Positions 25,523 to 33,257 of a DNA stretch of 64,000 nt are shown here, one piece after another (within the stretch, counting starts at the first letter, position 1; every line of letters starts with the position of its first letter). The DNA comes from Spongiactinospora rosea (GTDB lineage Bacteria; Actinomycetota; Actinomycetes; Streptosporangiales; Streptosporangiaceae), in the NCBI RefSeq assembly GCF_003315795.1, contig NZ_QMEY01000011.1:204256-268255 (forward strand), written 5' to 3'. Made by a program: the position numbers and the translations under genes. The notes below the pieces were generated by a model. The model did not search any database. It saw only the letters and a list, made by a program, of their open reading frames with translations, and was not told the origin of the DNA.

Positions 25523-26572
25523 ATGCCTGCCGCCGCCCCGCGCAAGCACGCTCGTCTGCTGATTCCGTTCGCCGCGTTGATCGCGCTCATCGGCGGCGGC
25601 GGAGCCCTGTACCTCCGGGCGGAGACCGGCCCGGTCCCGAACCCGCCCAAAGGAAACTGCGCGACGGCCCCCACGCTCAAGAAGGGGCCCCAGTGCGGCG
25701 CCTGGTTCGGCGCCTACGTCCCGCCGAGCGGAGACAGCCTGCTGGCCTCGGTGAACGCCCTGGAGGGCGGTATGGGGCGAAAGCTGGACATCGTCTTCGC
25801 CTATCACGACATGTCCACCACGGAGAACGGGCGGCTGCTGCGCGGCGACGAGCCCGAGATCGGCCGCGACCGGCTGTTGCTGCTCGGCTGGGAGTCGGAG
25901 ATGTGGGACTCCGGGCGGAGCATCCCGTGGCGGGACATCGCCTCGGGCTCGGTGGACGGGACGGTGATCGATCCGCAGGCGCAGCGGGTCAAGGAGTACG
26001 GCAGGCCGGTGCTCATCGGGTTCGACGGGGAGATGGAACTGCGGGAGGGCAGCGGAAGCCCGAAGGAGTACGTGGCGGCGTACCGGCACATCGTGGACCG
26101 GTTCCGGGCGCTCGGGGTGGACAATGTGGCGTGGGTGTGGGGGGTCACCGGGTACCTCGGGTACCGGGGGCAGTGGAAGGCGTTCTATCCGGGTGACGCG
26201 TACGTGGACTGGATCAGCTACGACCCGTACAACTTCGCACGCTGCCGGAAGGCCCGGTGGCAGTCGTTCGAGGAGACGGTCAGGCCCGCGCACGACTGGT
26301 TCGTCCGCAACGGGTTCGGCGACAAGCCGTTCGTCATCAGCGAGTACGGCACGGAGACCGACCTGGACCGGCCGGAGGCGCGCGGTGAGTGGTACACCGA
26401 GGTGCCCGAAGTGCTGAAGCGGCTGCCGCGGATCAAGGCCGTGCTGCAGTGGAACGCGGTGGACGCGGCGGGCTGCGACTTCCGGCTCGAAGGCCCGGGG
26501 GTGCTCCCCGCCTTCTCGGGAGCGGGCCGGGACCCCTACCTCAACCAGGATCTCCCCCAGCGGGCGTCCTGA
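25523..26572 (+). CDS. Exported GH26-like glycoside hydrolase
   Basis: A 349-residue protein with an N-terminal signal-anchor (basic RKHAR, hydrophobic 12-31). The rest resembles the GH26 mannanase-type barrel: a GEME segment with E170 in the acid/base place and ISEYGTE with E274 in the nucleophile place, plus WVWGVTGYLGYRGQWKAFYPG between them. The usual His of HExN is replaced by Gly, so activity or specificity may differ. Four cysteines probably form disulfides. The start is ATG 25523 with a CGGAG site. It may trim, release or edit the cluster's polysaccharide outside the cell. Confidence 0.75.
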   Translation: MPAAAPRKHARLLIPFAALIALIGGGGALYLRAETGPVPNPPKGNCATAPTLKKGPQCGAWFGAYVPPSGDSLLASVNALEGGMGRKLDIVFAYHDMSTTENGRLLRGDEPEIGRDRLLLLGWESEMWDSGRSIPWRDIASGSVDGTVIDPQAQRVKEYGRPVLIGFDGEMELREGSGSPKEYVAAYRHIVDRFRALGVDNVAWVWGVTGYLGYRGQWKAFYPGDAYVDWISYDPYNFARCRKARWQSFEETVRPAHDWFVRNGFGDKPFVISEYGTETDLDRPEARGEWYTEVPEVLKRLPRIKAVLQWNAVDAAGCDFRLEGPGVLPAFSGAGRDPYLNQDLPQRAS

Positions 26573-26625
26573 AGACGAGTACAGTCACACAGAGGCATCG
26601 GACGGGGGATCAAGAAAGGGCGGAC

Positions 26626-29600
26626 GTGGAGGGCAGCAACACCGACGAGGTTCACGACACGTCGGGCACCGGACAGGAAGGCCCCGCCACACCCCCCACG
26701 CAGAAGGAGACCGGCAAGACCGTTGTGGTCTTCAGCGCCGCCGAGGTGGCCGCCCTGTCCAAGGACGAGCCCTCGACACCCCCCGACGACCCCTCCGCCA
26801 GACCCCTGGGCGCCTTCGCCGACCGCCCGTCCTCCCCCCGATCCCCCAAGGGCGCCTTCGCCCGCCTCTTCGAGGCCACCGAACAATCCGGCGAAACCCC
26901 CGCGGCGGAGGAAGAGCAACCCCAGGCCGAAGGCGACACCGCCGTCTTCAAAGCGGTCACCGCCGACACCGAAACCGGCGAAACCACGGCGGAGAGTGAG
27001 CAGCCCCAAGCCGAAGGGCAGGCCACCGCCCCCAACCCCGGCACGGCCAAGAGCACCGCAGCCAAGGCGGACACGGTGGGCCCGGGCCAACCGGAAACCG
27101 ACCGCGGGACCACCGCCTTCAAGGCGATCACCCCCGACACCGAGACCGGTGAAACCACGGCGGCCGACGACCAGGCCACCGCCGAACCCGCGACCGGCAG
27201 GGGCGAGCGCGCGGAGGGCGAAGCCGCCACCGCGCAGCCGGGCACCGGGAAGCCCGCCAAGAGCTCCCCAGACAAGTCCGCCACGCCGGTGGACCCGACG
27301 GACGGCACCCCCCAGCCGGACACCGAAGCCACCGCAACGGCGGACACACCGGACGGCGACCCTCAGCCCAACACCAGTGCCACACCTCCAGCGGACACGA
27401 CAGACCACGACCACCAGCAGGACAACGACACCGCCACGCCGGTAGACACGACGGGCCGCAGCCCCCAACCGGACACCGAAGCCACCACGACGGCGGACAC
27501 ACCGGACGGCGACCCTCAGCCCAACACCAGTACTGCACCTCCAGCGGACACGACAGACCACGACCACCAGCAGGACAACGACACCGCCACGCCCGTGGAC
27601 GCGACGGACGGCAGCCCCCAGCCGGACACCGAAGCCACCGCGACCGTCGACACGACCGACAACAGCTCCCAGCCGGACACCGAAGCCGCCGCGACGGTGG
27701 ACACGGCGGACGGCGAGCCCCAGGCCGACGCCAGTGCCGCAGCGACGGTGGGGGATCAGGCGGGGGCCGGGGTCGGGGTGGCGACGTTGACGGTGGTCGT
27801 GGTGGGTGGGGCGAAGGAGGGGTGGGAGCGGCTGAAGGAGACGATGGCGGCGATCGAGGGGCAGCGGGTGCGCCCCGATGAGGTGATCCTCGTCATCGAC
27901 CACAATGTGGAGCTGGCCGCGTGGTCCGCCACCGAGTTCGACGGTGTGACGGTACTCGCGCACGAGGGCACCCGGGGCAGTGCCGCCGCGCGGAACCGGG
28001 CGCTGGCCGCCGCGCGTGGCGACGTCGTGGCCTTCCTGGACGACGAGACCGCCCCCGACCCCGACTGGACCGAACGCCTGCTGGAGGCGTACGCCGACCC
28101 CGAGGTCGTCGCGGTGCGCAGCCGGTTGGCGATCCGCTGGGAGGCGGGCCGCCCGAACTGGTTCCCGAACGAGCTGGCCTGGGTGGTCGGCGCGCCCTGC
28201 ACCGGAGCGCCCGACGACGGCGGCCCGATCGACGACCTGTACGGCGCCGGCCTGTCCCTGCGCCGCGAGACCCTGTTCGCGGCCGGCGGCTTCCCCGAAG
28301 ACCTGGACCACCAGGCGGGCGGCATCCTCACCGAACCCCCCGCGGGCGCCAAGACCGAACTCTGGCTGCGGCTGCGCGACCTCGCCCCCGGCGCCAAGCT
28401 GGTGCAGCAGCCGTCGGCGACGCTGCGGGTCTGCCTGGACGCCCGGCGCGGCGGCATCGGCCACCTGGTGTCCAGATGCGCGGCCGAGGGCAAGTCGCTG
28501 GCCGCCGTACCGCAGCGCGCCCAGGGCCGGGCGGCGCTCGGCGCGCATTTGGCCCCCATCCGGGCCGGTCTGCCCCGCGCGGTGTTCCGCATGCTGACCG
28601 CGACCGGCCCCCGCGACGTCAAGGCGTGGCGCGCGCTGGCCGCGATGCTGCTCGCGCTGGTCGCCACCACCGTCGGCTACCTGAACGGCCGGTTGCAGTC
28701 CACCCGGACCGACGAGATCCGCCGGACGAGCACCCTGACCTGGTTCGTCGCCCGCACGGCACTGCCGGTGGCCACCGTCCTCTGGGGCCTGTCGCTGCGT
28801 TCGGTGGACCTGGACGCGATGACCGACCTCGGCCTGATCACGGTCATGCCCGCGACGTTCTGGGCCGCGATCGTCGTCATGGTCGTCGGGTTCGTGGCGT
28901 TACTGAGCGACAAGTTCGCGCTGGAGCTGTGGCACGCGGGCTACGTGCTGATACTGATCGCCGTCCTGCACGCCACCCCCGCCCTGCTGTACCCGACGCT
29001 GCGCTACTCCTGGGCGTGGAAGCACGTCTCGGTCATCGACTACCTGATCAGGCACGGCGTCACCGACCCCGACCAGGGGCCGCTGTCGGCCTACCACCAG
29101 TGGCCGGGCTTCTTCTCCTTCTTCGCCACGATGACCCAGATGGCGGGCCTCGGCGACGCGCTGACCATCGCGAGCTGGGGGCCGCTGGCCTTCAACACCG
29201 CGACTCTGCTGCCGCTGCTGCTGCTGTTCCGCACGGTGACCCGCAACCGCCAGCTCGTGTGGGGCGGGGTCTGGGTCTTCTTCTCCTGCTCGTGGGTCGG
29301 CCAGGACTACTTCTCGCCGCAGGCCACCACACTGGTCATGTACCTCACCATCCTGGCGGTGATGGTGCGCAGGTTCCGGCGCGGCCCGATCAGGGCGGGC
29401 ACCGACCCCGACGGGCTGGCCGCCGAGCCGCCGCCGATCACCTCGTTCCGCCACCGGCTGATCTGGGCCACGCTGCTGCTGATCCCGATCGTGGCGATCA
29501 CCTCGGCCCACCAGCTCACGCCGCTGATGCTGGTCGGCGCGCTGGCCGCGCTGTTCGTGCTGAGGCGGTACAGGAACCTCGGGCTGCTCCTGGTCACCGC

Positions 29601-30522
29601 CGTGGCGGTCGGCGCGTGGGACGTCGTGGTCGCCTGGCAGGTGCTGGAGAGCCGGTTCAGCGACATCATGGCGTCGCTGGGCGACGCGGGCGGCAACCTC
29701 TCCTCCGGGCTGATCGCGCTGGGCACGGCCTCGCCCGGCCAGGTGATCGTGGCCTACGCCGACCGCGCGCTGTCGGTCGGCCTGTGGGGGCTGGCGCTGT
29801 GCGGGGCGTTCGTACGGCGCCGCTGGCTGCGCCGTCCCGGCCTGCCGCTGCTGATGATCGGCATCGCGCCGCTGGCGTTCCTGGCCGGGGGCAGCTATGG
29901 CGGCGAGATCATCTTCCGGGTCTACCTGTTCGCGCTGCCGCTGACCGCGCTGCTGGCCGCCGCGCAGTTCCTGCCCGCCCGCAGGACGTGGGTGCGGGTG
30001 CTGGTCCTCCCCGTCGTGCTGCTGCTGATGGTCACCGGGTTCTTCTTCGGGAACTACGGCAAGGAGCAGTCCAACTACTTCACCACCGACGAGGTGCACC
30101 TGGTCAGGGCGCTCCACCGGATCGCGCCCGAGCATTCGCTGATCGTGGCGCCGACCTTCTTCCTGCCCGCGGCCTACGACCAGTACGAGCGCTTCGACCA
30201 CGTCTGGCTGGACGAGCTGCCGCCGTCGCGCGCCGCCGTACCGGACCTGCCCCCTCATGTGCCGACGCTGCCGGAGTTCGTGAAGGATCCGAGGCCGGCG
30301 CTGATCGACCTGATGGGTGAGGTCCCGCCGGGCGCGAAGGCGTACCTGGTGCTGAACCGCGCGCAGCGGCCCGCGACCGAGACCGCCGGGATCTTCCCCA
30401 AGGGGACGATCGACAGGCTGGTCCGGGAGATCTCGGGGTCCGGCCGGTTCCGTCAGGTGCTCGGCAACGACGGCGGCGTGGTCTACGAACTGCTGCCGCA
30501 GACGAAGGCGGGGAAGCGATGA
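26626..30522 (+). CDS. Giant GT2-polytopic membrane fusion with repetitive acidic N-terminus
   Basis: A 1298-residue protein in three parts. Residues 1-384 are disordered, acidic, Thr/Pro/Asp-rich and repetitive. About 385-600 is a GT2 domain (VVVVGGAKEGWERL, VILVIDHN, FLDDETAPDPDW with the DDE metal site). From about 665 to 1140 there are 10-12 membrane helices resembling GT-C or O-antigen-polymerase-like enzymes, followed by a soluble domain to the end. The GTG at 26626 is preceded by AAAGGG at ideal distance. It is likely the membrane polymerase or last-step transferase of the cluster; the GT2 part is a paralog of the protein at 19078-20025. Confidence 0.8.
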   Translation: MEGSNTDEVHDTSGTGQEGPATPPTQKETGKTVVVFSAAEVAALSKDEPSTPPDDPSARPLGAFADRPSSPRSPKGAFARLFEATEQSGETPAAEEEQPQAEGDTAVFKAVTADTETGETTAESEQPQAEGQATAPNPGTAKSTAAKADTVGPGQPETDRGTTAFKAITPDTETGETTAADDQATAEPATGRGERAEGEAATAQPGTGKPAKSSPDKSATPVDPTDGTPQPDTEATATADTPDGDPQPNTSATPPADTTDHDHQQDNDTATPVDTTGRSPQPDTEATTTADTPDGDPQPNTSTAPPADTTDHDHQQDNDTATPVDATDGSPQPDTEATATVDTTDNSSQPDTEAAATVDTADGEPQADASAAATVGDQAGAGVGVATLTVVVVGGAKEGWERLKETMAAIEGQRVRPDEVILVIDHNVELAAWSATEFDGVTVLAHEGTRGSAAARNRALAAARGDVVAFLDDETAPDPDWTERLLEAYADPEVVAVRSRLAIRWEAGRPNWFPNELAWVVGAPCTGAPDDGGPIDDLYGAGLSLRRETLFAAGGFPEDLDHQAGGILTEPPAGAKTELWLRLRDLAPGAKLVQQPSATLRVCLDARRGGIGHLVSRCAAEGKSLAAVPQRAQGRAALGAHLAPIRAGLPRAVFRMLTATGPRDVKAWRALAAMLLALVATTVGYLNGRLQSTRTDEIRRTSTLTWFVARTALPVATVLWGLSLRSVDLDAMTDLGLITVMPATFWAAIVVMVVGFVALLSDKFALELWHAGYVLILIAVLHATPALLYPTLRYSWAWKHVSVIDYLIRHGVTDPDQGPLSAYHQWPGFFSFFATMTQMAGLGDALTIASWGPLAFNTATLLPLLLLFRTVTRNRQLVWGGVWVFFSCSWVGQDYFSPQATTLVMYLTILAVMVRRFRRGPIRAGTDPDGLAAEPPPITSFRHRLIWATLLLIPIVAITSAHQLTPLMLVGALAALFVLRRYRNLGLLLVTAVAVGAWDVVVAWQVLESRFSDIMASLGDAGGNLSSGLIALGTASPGQVIVAYADRALSVGLWGLALCGAFVRRRWLRRPGLPLLMIGIAPLAFLAGGSYGGEIIFRVYLFALPLTALLAAAQFLPARRTWVRVLVLPVVLLLMVTGFFFGNYGKEQSNYFTTDEVHLVRALHRIAPEHSLIVAPTFFLPAAYDQYERFDHVWLDELPPSRAAVPDLPPHVPTLPEFVKDPRPALIDLMGEVPPGAKAYLVLNRAQRPATETAGIFPKGTIDRLVREISGSGRFRQVLGNDGGVVYELLPQTKAGKR
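27289..27747 (+). repeat. 153-bp tandem repeat, three units, inside the GT2 fusion gene
   Basis: Units begin at 27289, 27442 and 27595, spaced exactly 153 bp (51 codons). Units 1 and 2 are near-identical (each has PQPDTEAT, DGDPQPNTS, DHDHQQDNDTATP); unit 3 diverges in its second half. The reading frame is kept. Shorter repeats with DTETGETTA occur just upstream (about 26960-27150). Confidence 0.85.
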
Positions 30523-30896
30523 AGGCGATCAGGCCCGCCCGCTGGCCGCTGCTGCTGCTCGCGGCGTCAGGGTGGCTCGCCCTGATGGCCACCGGGCTGG
30601 CGGCGGGTTCGGCGCCGCGCGTGGCGGTGACCGTGCTGTTCCTGCTGGTGTGCCCGGGGGCGGCGGTGCTGGCGCTGGTACGCCCGCTGCTCGGCCCGCG
30701 TGACCACAGCGGCGACGCGATGGAGAGCGTGGCGCTGACCGTGGCGGTGAGCGTCGCGCTCGGCATGCTGGTCACCGCGGGCTACTACATGACCGGCGCG
30801 TTCACGATGCCGCGCGCGGTGATGACGCTCGCGGGGATCACCACGGTGGCCGCGCTCGGTGCGCTGCTGATGCCGGGGCGGCGTAAGCCGGGATGA
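30519..30896 (+). CDS. Small four-helix membrane protein, last gene of the polysaccharide cluster
   Basis: A 125-residue protein with four hydrophobic segments (about 10-28, 34-53, 68-88, 96-116). It starts within ATGA of the preceding stop, so it is coupled to the giant fusion. Its plan (hairpin with VxxLFLLVCPGxAxLALV, then a second helical pair with ALTVAVSVALGML) mirrors the first gene of the cluster (16492-16875). The family is uncertain, possibly DUF1616-like. Its last 59 nt overlap the 3' end of the convergent MocR gene. Confidence 0.6.
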   Translation: MKAIRPARWPLLLLAASGWLALMATGLAAGSAPRVAVTVLFLLVCPGAAVLALVRPLLGPRDHSGDAMESVALTVAVSVALGMLVTAGYYMTGAFTMPRAVMTLAGITTVAALGALLMPGRRKPG

Positions 30897-32460
30897 GGGA
30901 GGCGATCACCGCGCAGCCCTTCCTGACGTCGGGCAGCGACGCCGAGCCGTAGCCGATGACCAGGCCGTGTACGCGGACCGGCCCGTGGTGGTGGCGGCCG
31001 GTGGTGTCCACGAGCACGCCGCGCCTGGCCGCCCCCTCGGTGACCTGGTCCACGGCGTGGCCGGGCAGTGCCACCATGACGTGCAGGCCCGCCGTGTCGC
31101 CGCGGACCAGCGGGCCGAGGGCGGTCACGATGGCCGCCCGCCGCCTGGCGTACTCCAGCCGCATCCGCCGCAGGTGGCGGTCGAGGTCGCCGCGTTCGAC
31201 GAGCACCGCCACCGCCGCCTGGACCGGCCCCGGCGTGCGGTCCGACAGCCGCGCGCGGGTCTCGGCCACCGCGCGCAGCAGCGCGGGCGAGGCCATCAGC
31301 CAGCCCACGCCCACGTCGGAGGCCAGCGTCTTGGACATCGTGCCGAGCAGCACCACCGAGCCGGGGTCCAGGCCGTACAGGGCGGGCAGCGGGGCCGCGT
31401 CGTAGCGGAACTCGGCGTCGTAGTCGTCCTCGACCACCACCGCCCCGGTGCGGCGGGCCCAGTGCAGCAGCCGCTCCCTGCGCGAGATCGGCAGCCGCCC
31501 GCCGCAGGGGAACTGGTGGGCCGGGGTGGTGTAGACGAGCCGCAGGTCGGCGGGCAGGTCATCGACGATCAGCCCCTCCTCGTCCACCGGGCAGGGCACG
31601 ATCTCCGCGCCGCGGGCGGCGAAGATCGTGCGGGCCTTGGCGTAGCCGGGCTCCTCCACGCCGACGCGGTCGCCGGGGCGCAGCAGGGTGGCGGCGACCA
31701 GGTCCAGGCCGTTGCCGGTGCCCCTGGTGATCATGATGTCGGCCGGGTCCACCGGTACCGCCCTGGACCTGCGCAGGTGGACGGCGAGGGCGTCGCGCAG
31801 GCGGGGCAGGCCGTACGGGTCGGGCCGCGAGGACAGCGGGACCTCGGCCGCCCTGCGCCAGGCCCGCCGCCAGGCCGCGTGGTCGAAGTCGCGTACCCAC
31901 GAGGTGCCCGGACGCAGGTCGATGACGCCGTCGGCGGCCTCGTGGTAGTCATGGGCGGCGGCCGTGCCGGTCGGCCCGGGGCGGTCCGGGGCGAGCGGCG
32001 GTGGCGCGGCCACGTCGGGCAGGTCGGCGACGTAGGTGCCGGACCCGTGCCGCCCTTCCAGCCAGCCCTCGGCGTAGAGCTGCTGGTACGCCTCCGTCAC
32101 CACGGTCCGGCTGACGCCGAGGCGGCTCGCCAGGCCGCGGGTGGACGGCAGGCGCTCCCCGGCGGGCAGCACCCGCGCCCGCATCGCCGCGCGCAGCTGG
32201 TCGCCGAGCTGGACCGCCAGGGACACCCCCGACCCCCGGGCGAGGACCAGCGGCAGCTCCGCCGTGCGACGGGCCTGCTCATAGCGCGTCGCACGGCGGA
32301 CCTGCTCATCACCCGCCGTACGGCGGACCTGCTCATCACCCGCCGTACGGCGGACCTGCTCATCACCCGCCGTACGGCGGACCTGCTCATCACCCGCCAT
32401 CCGGCGGACCTGCTCATCACCCGCCGTACGGCGGGAAGTGGTCACTGATATTTCCCCCAT
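30838..32460 (-). CDS. MocR/PdxR-type regulator (GntR DNA-binding + aminotransferase-like domain)
   Basis: A 540-residue MocR protein. Residues about 10-65 are an unusual repeat (RRTAGDEQV repeated), then a GntR winged helix (about 75-145, LPSTRGLASRLGVSRTVVTEAYQQL) and a fold-type I aminotransferase-like domain with the PLP lysine K377 in MSKTLAS and VVEDDYDAEFRYD nearby. Such regulators sense PLP and control vitamin B6 genes. The ATG at 32460 is chosen because it faces the divergent PNPOx-family gene across 44 bp. Three AAGTGG-type boxes in and beside that gap are likely its operators. Confidence 0.85.
   Translation of the reverse strand: MGEISVTTSRRTAGDEQVRRMAGDEQVRRTAGDEQVRRTAGDEQVRRTAGDEQVRRATRYEQARRTAELPLVLARGSGVSLAVQLGDQLRAAMRARVLPAGERLPSTRGLASRLGVSRTVVTEAYQQLYAEGWLEGRHGSGTYVADLPDVAAPPPLAPDRPGPTGTAAAHDYHEAADGVIDLRPGTSWVRDFDHAAWRRAWRRAAEVPLSSRPDPYGLPRLRDALAVHLRRSRAVPVDPADIMITRGTGNGLDLVAATLLRPGDRVGVEEPGYAKARTIFAARGAEIVPCPVDEEGLIVDDLPADLRLVYTTPAHQFPCGGRLPISRRERLLHWARRTGAVVVEDDYDAEFRYDAAPLPALYGLDPGSVVLLGTMSKTLASDVGVGWLMASPALLRAVAETRARLSDRTPGPVQAAVAVLVERGDLDRHLRRMRLEYARRRAAIVTALGPLVRGDTAGLHVMVALPGHAVDQVTEGAARRGVLVDTTGRHHHGPVRVHGLVIGYGSASLPDVRKGCAVIASLIPAYAAPASAAHRARPPW
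32264..32437 (-). repeat. 27-bp tandem repeat (minisatellite) in the MocR gene
   Basis: Six copies start at 32294, 32321, 32348, 32375, 32402 and 32429 (last one partial), plus a degenerate copy at 32267. Each codes for RRTAGDEQV or a variant and most contain the 12-bp palindrome CGCCGTACGGCG. The phase is kept, so copy-number change would not shift the frame. Confidence 0.85.
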
Positions 32461-32488
32461 AGTGGTTGTATTCTTCCAGTCCACTTCT
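32435..32488. promoter_or_regulatory. Three candidate MocR/PdxR operator half-sites
   Basis: GAAGTGGTCAC (32435-32445), ATAGTGGTTGTA (32459-32470) and, on the other strand, AGAAGTGGACT (32478-32488). They resemble the AAAGTGGWTCTA-type PdxR site described in Corynebacterium. Sites 1 and 2 are 24 bp apart in direct orientation; site 3 faces them. They cover the start of the regulator and the leader of the PNPOx gene. Confidence 0.5.
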
Positions 32489-32504
32489 CCGGCACAGTGC
32501 AGAT

Positions 32505-33170
32505 ATGCCCGCATCGCTCTCGCCCACGGCGCGCACCACTCTGCACCGCTCCAAGGAGCGCGGCAGGAGCGCGCGCGACGACCTCTACGCCATCCTCGAC
32601 TCCGGAGTCCTCTGTCATCTCGGCGTGGTCGTGGACGGGTCGCCGATGGTCGTGCCCACCGGCTACGGCCGGATCGGCGACACGCTCTACCTGCATGGTT
32701 CCACCGGGGCGCGGTCGCTGCGCGAGGCGCTGGACAACGACGTCTGTGTCACCGTGACCCACCTGGACGGCATCGTGCTGGCCCGCTCGATCTTCCACCA
32801 CTCGGTGAACTACCGCTCGGCCATGATCTACGGCAGGGCCCGCCAGGTCACCGACCCGGACGAGCGGCTGGCCGGGCTGCGCGCGCTGTCCGAACGGCTC
32901 GCCCCCGGCCAGTGGGACGCCGTGCGCCCGCCGTCCCGCAAGGAGCTGGCCGCCACCGAGGTGCTGGCGCTGTCGCTGGACGAGGCGTCGGTGAAGGCCA
33001 GGCAGGGACCGCCCGGCGACGAGCTGGAGGACTACGCGCTGCCGATCTGGGCGGGCGTGCTGCCGCTGCGCACGTTCTGGGGCGAGCCGGAGCCCGATCC
33101 GGAGCTGTCGGAACGGCTCCAGGTCCCCGCGCACATCGCGAATCGGTCGCCGCTGGGATCTTTGCCGTAA
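32505..33170 (+). CDS. Pyridoxamine 5'-phosphate oxidase family flavin-binding protein
   Basis: A 221-residue split-barrel FMN/F420-binding protein of the PNPOx-like/NimA-like group: an ARDDLYAILDSGVLCHLGVVVDG start, MVVPTGYGRIGDTLYLHGSTGARSL core, and VTHLDGIVLARSIFHHSVNYRSAMIYG. It may reduce a small molecule or handle a B6 vitamer, and is not a clear PdxH. The ATG at 32505 is preferred over a TTG at 32466. The divergent MocR regulator strongly suggests PLP-responsive control, which supports a role connected with vitamin B6. Confidence 0.82.
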   Translation: MPASLSPTARTTLHRSKERGRSARDDLYAILDSGVLCHLGVVVDGSPMVVPTGYGRIGDTLYLHGSTGARSLREALDNDVCVTVTHLDGIVLARSIFHHSVNYRSAMIYGRARQVTDPDERLAGLRALSERLAPGQWDAVRPPSRKELAATEVLALSLDEASVKARQGPPGDELEDYALPIWAGVLPLRTFWGEPEPDPELSERLQVPAHIANRSPLGSLP

Positions 33171-33257
33171 AATCCCTGAAATCCGGTAAACCGACGGGCC
33201 GGCTCGGGCGTCTCCTGCTGCGGAACCCCCCGTTACCACTGCGACTGGAGGCCGGTC

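Noticed and set aside
26536..28548. A 670-residue minus-strand open frame opposite the repeat region
   Set aside because: It is antisense to the repetitive N-terminus of the GT2 fusion; its repeats only mirror the plus-strand repeats.
32264..32437. A CRISPR-like array
   Set aside because: The units are contiguous with no spacers and in frame with the MocR protein, so it is a tandem coding repeat.
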